NCBI GenBank assembly: GCA_022592435.1
Contig: JABYQS010000253.1
Coordinates: 1 to 43,067, forward strand
Length of the DNA stretch: 43,067 nt
Direction: 5' to 3'
DNA from: Cerioporus squamosus
Taxonomy: Eukaryota; Basidiomycota; Agaricomycetes; Polyporales; Polyporaceae
This document shows positions 40,753-43,067 of this stretch, in pieces (position 1 is the stretch's first letter; every line of letters starts with the position of its first letter). The translations under genes and the position numbers were made by a program. Under the pieces are notes generated by a model, which was not told where the DNA came from, searched no databases, and saw only the letters and a program-made list of their open reading frames with translations.

Positions 40753-43067
40753 ATGACCACCACGCTCCCAACTTCTACCCTCGTTGTCAAGCGAGGTTCG
40801 TTCATCGCCGCCTGTTATCATCCCCAACCGCGAACACTGACTCTAATCATCGTTCCTGTCCACCGCACCATCCTTCGCCGGCGCACGAACCTCCTTCCTC
40901 TTCAGACGGGTACGCATTCTCGTCGTCCTCCGCGCGATGCTCACTCACGCACACACCTGCAGTCGGCTCCAGCCCTTCTCGGCCGAGAAGGTTTGCACTA
41001 ACAACTTGCGCACGTTCTTTTCTGACTCCACTGTCGATTCCTGCGGCTTGACAGCTCCGTCATTGTGTACAAGCGGTTCGTGGCCCGCCTTGTGATTCAT
41101 AGCTTCCTCCGTCGCTGATGACATGCGCTCATAGCTTTCATGGAGCCTTGACGCCGACATCCTCGACGTGCCCGGGTACGCACTCACGAACCCACGCCGT
41201 AACTTGACTTACAAAAACCAGCGTCGTCGACGACATTGCTGCCAGTCTCGTCGCTCAGGTGTCGGCGCACGACCTGCTGGTTTGTCTGTCTCCACCTGTC
41301 CTGCCACCTCGTTGACGCAGCTCTGCAGGTCCACACGGCGTCGAGCATTGCCGCTTCTTGCACGAAACACCCTCACTTCTCTACCCTTGCCGGTCGTGTA
41401 TTCGTTGCTTCCCTGCACAAGGTCACCGACAAGACATTCTCCGCCTGGGTGGAACGCTATGCGACCGGTAACACGCTTCTTGTTGTTGTTGTTGCTTCCT
41501 TGTACTGACCGTGCACGGTAGTCTCCCCCAGTCCCTTCCGGCCGACCTTTGTCGATCTCGTCAAGCGCATGGCTACCGACATCGACGATGCCGTCGTCCA
41601 TTCGCGCGACTTCGACTTCACTTAGTGCGCTTTGTTCGCTGTCCTGCCTCATCGTCGCAAACTCACCTCTGGCCGCAGTACCTCGGTTCGCGCTCTAGCC
41701 CACACCTACCTGCTTCGCGTCGACGGGCGCGTGATTGAACGACCGCAGTACCTTTACATGCGTGTCGCGCTTGTGGCCCATGCCCCTGACCTCAACCTCG
41801 TCATCCGCACGTACGATGCGCTGTCCCGCCATCTCTTCACACCGGCCTCGCCCGTCCTCTTCAACGCCGGGACACATTCGTCGAACTATGCGTCCTGCTT
41901 CTTATATATGCCCGACACATCCACACCGTTGTCCCAGCTCAATAGCACAGCTGACCTCGATACTCTCTGGCTGGCTGATGGCGGTATCGGTTTGTCGTTG
42001 GGTGACATACCTGCCAGACGGTACGTGGATAGGCCGTACTATTCCCGGCCCACTGTCTAATCATTGGCACAGCACCCATCCCGTCTTCCAGCCTGGCATA
42101 CAACCCCTCCTCCGTGTGTATGACGCCCACGCCGAGTACACCGGCGTCCATCGCCACAAGCGGCCATCCGCGGCTACGATTCATCTACCTGTCTGGCACG
42201 CCGACGTCCGTGCCTTCATTCTTTCCCGCACAACCCAGGCCCACCGCTCCCGCCTTCGCACCTGTACCCGGCTCTGTGGTTTCCCGACCTGTTGTACGTA
42301 GTTCGTCCTGACAGCCCTCTTATACTTACACATAGTACTTCAGTATGCTGCGCTTGCAGCTGCGAGAGAAATGGTCGCTCTTCGACCCTCGCGACGTCCC
42401 TCTCCTCCAGACGGTGTTTGGAGATGAATTCACCCGCGCGTATGAAGAATATGAGGAAACCGTCGTCCCGCTTGAGCGGGTCGATGCACGTGACTTATGG
42501 GCTGTCATATGTCGGGCGCAGCAGGAATCCGGCACGCCGTTCATCATGTACCAAGACACCATCAACGGTGAGCGCAGGCCGCTCTCTCTTGCATCCATAT
42601 ATGCATTGACGTCTGACGTCTTCACAGCCAAAAACAACCACAGTCACCTCGGTACCATTCGTACCTCCAACCTCTGCACTGAAATCGTACAGTTCTCGTC
42701 GCCGACACACACCGCAGTCTGTACGCTGGCCTCTATTGCGATCGCGCGCTTCGTCCGACCCGATCGTACCTACGACTTCGACTCCCTCCACGCCGTCACT
42801 CGTCTCGCTGTGCTCACCACGAACGGTATCTTAGACAACAGCACTTATCCGAACGACAACTGCACAAAGTCTGTCGCCGACACCAGAGCAATTGGCATTG
42901 GCGTACAGGGTCTAGCGGACGCTCTCATGGCGTCGGAGCTGCCTTTCCAATCGAGTGGTGCACGTCAGCTCAACCGCGAAATATTCGAGTCCATCTATCA
43001 CGCTGCATACGACACCAGTTGCGAGCTTGCCGAACGTGACGGACCTTACCCCCTGTACCCCAACTCG
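40753..43067 (+). CDS. RNR1: Divergent ribonucleotide reductase large subunit, 3' end outside window, one frameshift
   Basis: This is the class Ia subunit that reduces ribonucleoside diphosphates. Exons: 40753-40795, a 4-base exon 40906-40909 (restores VVKRDG of the ATP cone), 40963-41091 and 41146-41175 (this junction uncertain), 41222-41279, 41329-41467, 41522-41624, 41679-42020, 42073-42297, 42336-42567 and 42628-43067. Conserved blocks in order: AGRVFVASLHK, YLLRVDGRVIERPQY, ASPVLFNAGT, ASCFLY (Cys codon 41896), GGIGLSL, PLLRVYDAHAEY, HKRPSAA, YPALWFPDLLY, WSLFDP, SNLCTEIV (Asn, Cys 42675 and Glu catalytic), AVCTLASIAI (Cys 42720), GIGVQGLADAL, IYHAAYDTSCELAERDGPY. The three catalytic cysteines are kept. 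Between HADVRAFI and HLYPALWFPDL (about 42215-42260) the frame changes by one base. The loop before GIGVQGLAD lacks the usual Arg-rich RRSNMRHRP-type segment. The C-terminal cysteine tail is outside the window. Confidence 0.8.

Noticed and set aside
40753..43067. RNR of viral origin (integrated large DNA virus)
   Set aside because: The gene has about ten short spliceosomal introns of the same type as its neighbours and no other virus hallmark gene is seen in the window.

Overview
The window looks like nuclear DNA of a basidiomycete fungus, most likely an Agaricomycete. The DNA is GC-rich and nearly every gene is split by short introns of about 40-75 bases with GTRNGY donors, CTNAY/CTGAC-like branch sites and YAG acceptors. 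The protein families are those expanded in mushroom-forming fungi: a Plavaka-like transposase tail, an F-box/nucleotidyltransferase-like protein, a PCL/PHO80-type cyclin, a MYND finger, and Cys-cluster proteins. All exon models were joined by eye. For the main models (2588-3107, 4365-4963, 5925-9223, 13975-18631, 19079-19864, 20836-22008, 23584-24473, 27489-28565, 31794-33151, 36358-37999, 38918-39686) the summed exon length is divisible by three.

Left edge (1-2.3 kb): the 3' end of a Plavaka-like transposase with a frameshift, followed by about 1.7 kb of roughly 20 tandemly spaced palindromes built from GACGCGTC. Their arms change in a compensated way from copy to copy.

Left arm (2.5-19.9 kb): all recognised genes lie on the minus strand, head to tail. 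Reading along that strand they are a 241-aa protein (19.9-19.1 kb), a 1321-aa, 13-exon DDE-transposase-like protein with two Cys/His modules (18.6-14.0), a coding fragment (12.6-12.1), a protein of about 780 aa (11.9-9.5), a 961-aa protein with two SUMO-interaction-like motifs (9.2-5.9), and two small paralogues (5.0-4.4 and 3.1-2.6).

Switch region (19.9-20.8 kb): gene orientation flips here. The interval holds an imperfect inverted repeat and three consecutive perfect GC-rich hairpins.

Right arm (20.8-43.1 kb): genes are mostly on the plus strand. They are an acidic Cys-cluster protein, a MYND-finger protein, a PCL-like cyclin, an F-box/NTase-like protein, a Pro-rich Cys-cluster protein, one minus-strand orphan (38.0-36.4), a 187-aa protein, and a divergent ribonucleotide reductase large subunit that runs off the right end and carries an apparent one-base frameshift. 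Long stretches between these (22.0-23.6, 24.5-27.5, 28.6-31.8 kb) hold no gene I can support, only scattered coding-looking fragments.

The most unusual items are the covarying palindrome array, the triple hairpin at the strand switch, the minus-strand cassette around the DDE-like protein, and the aberrant RNR gene.
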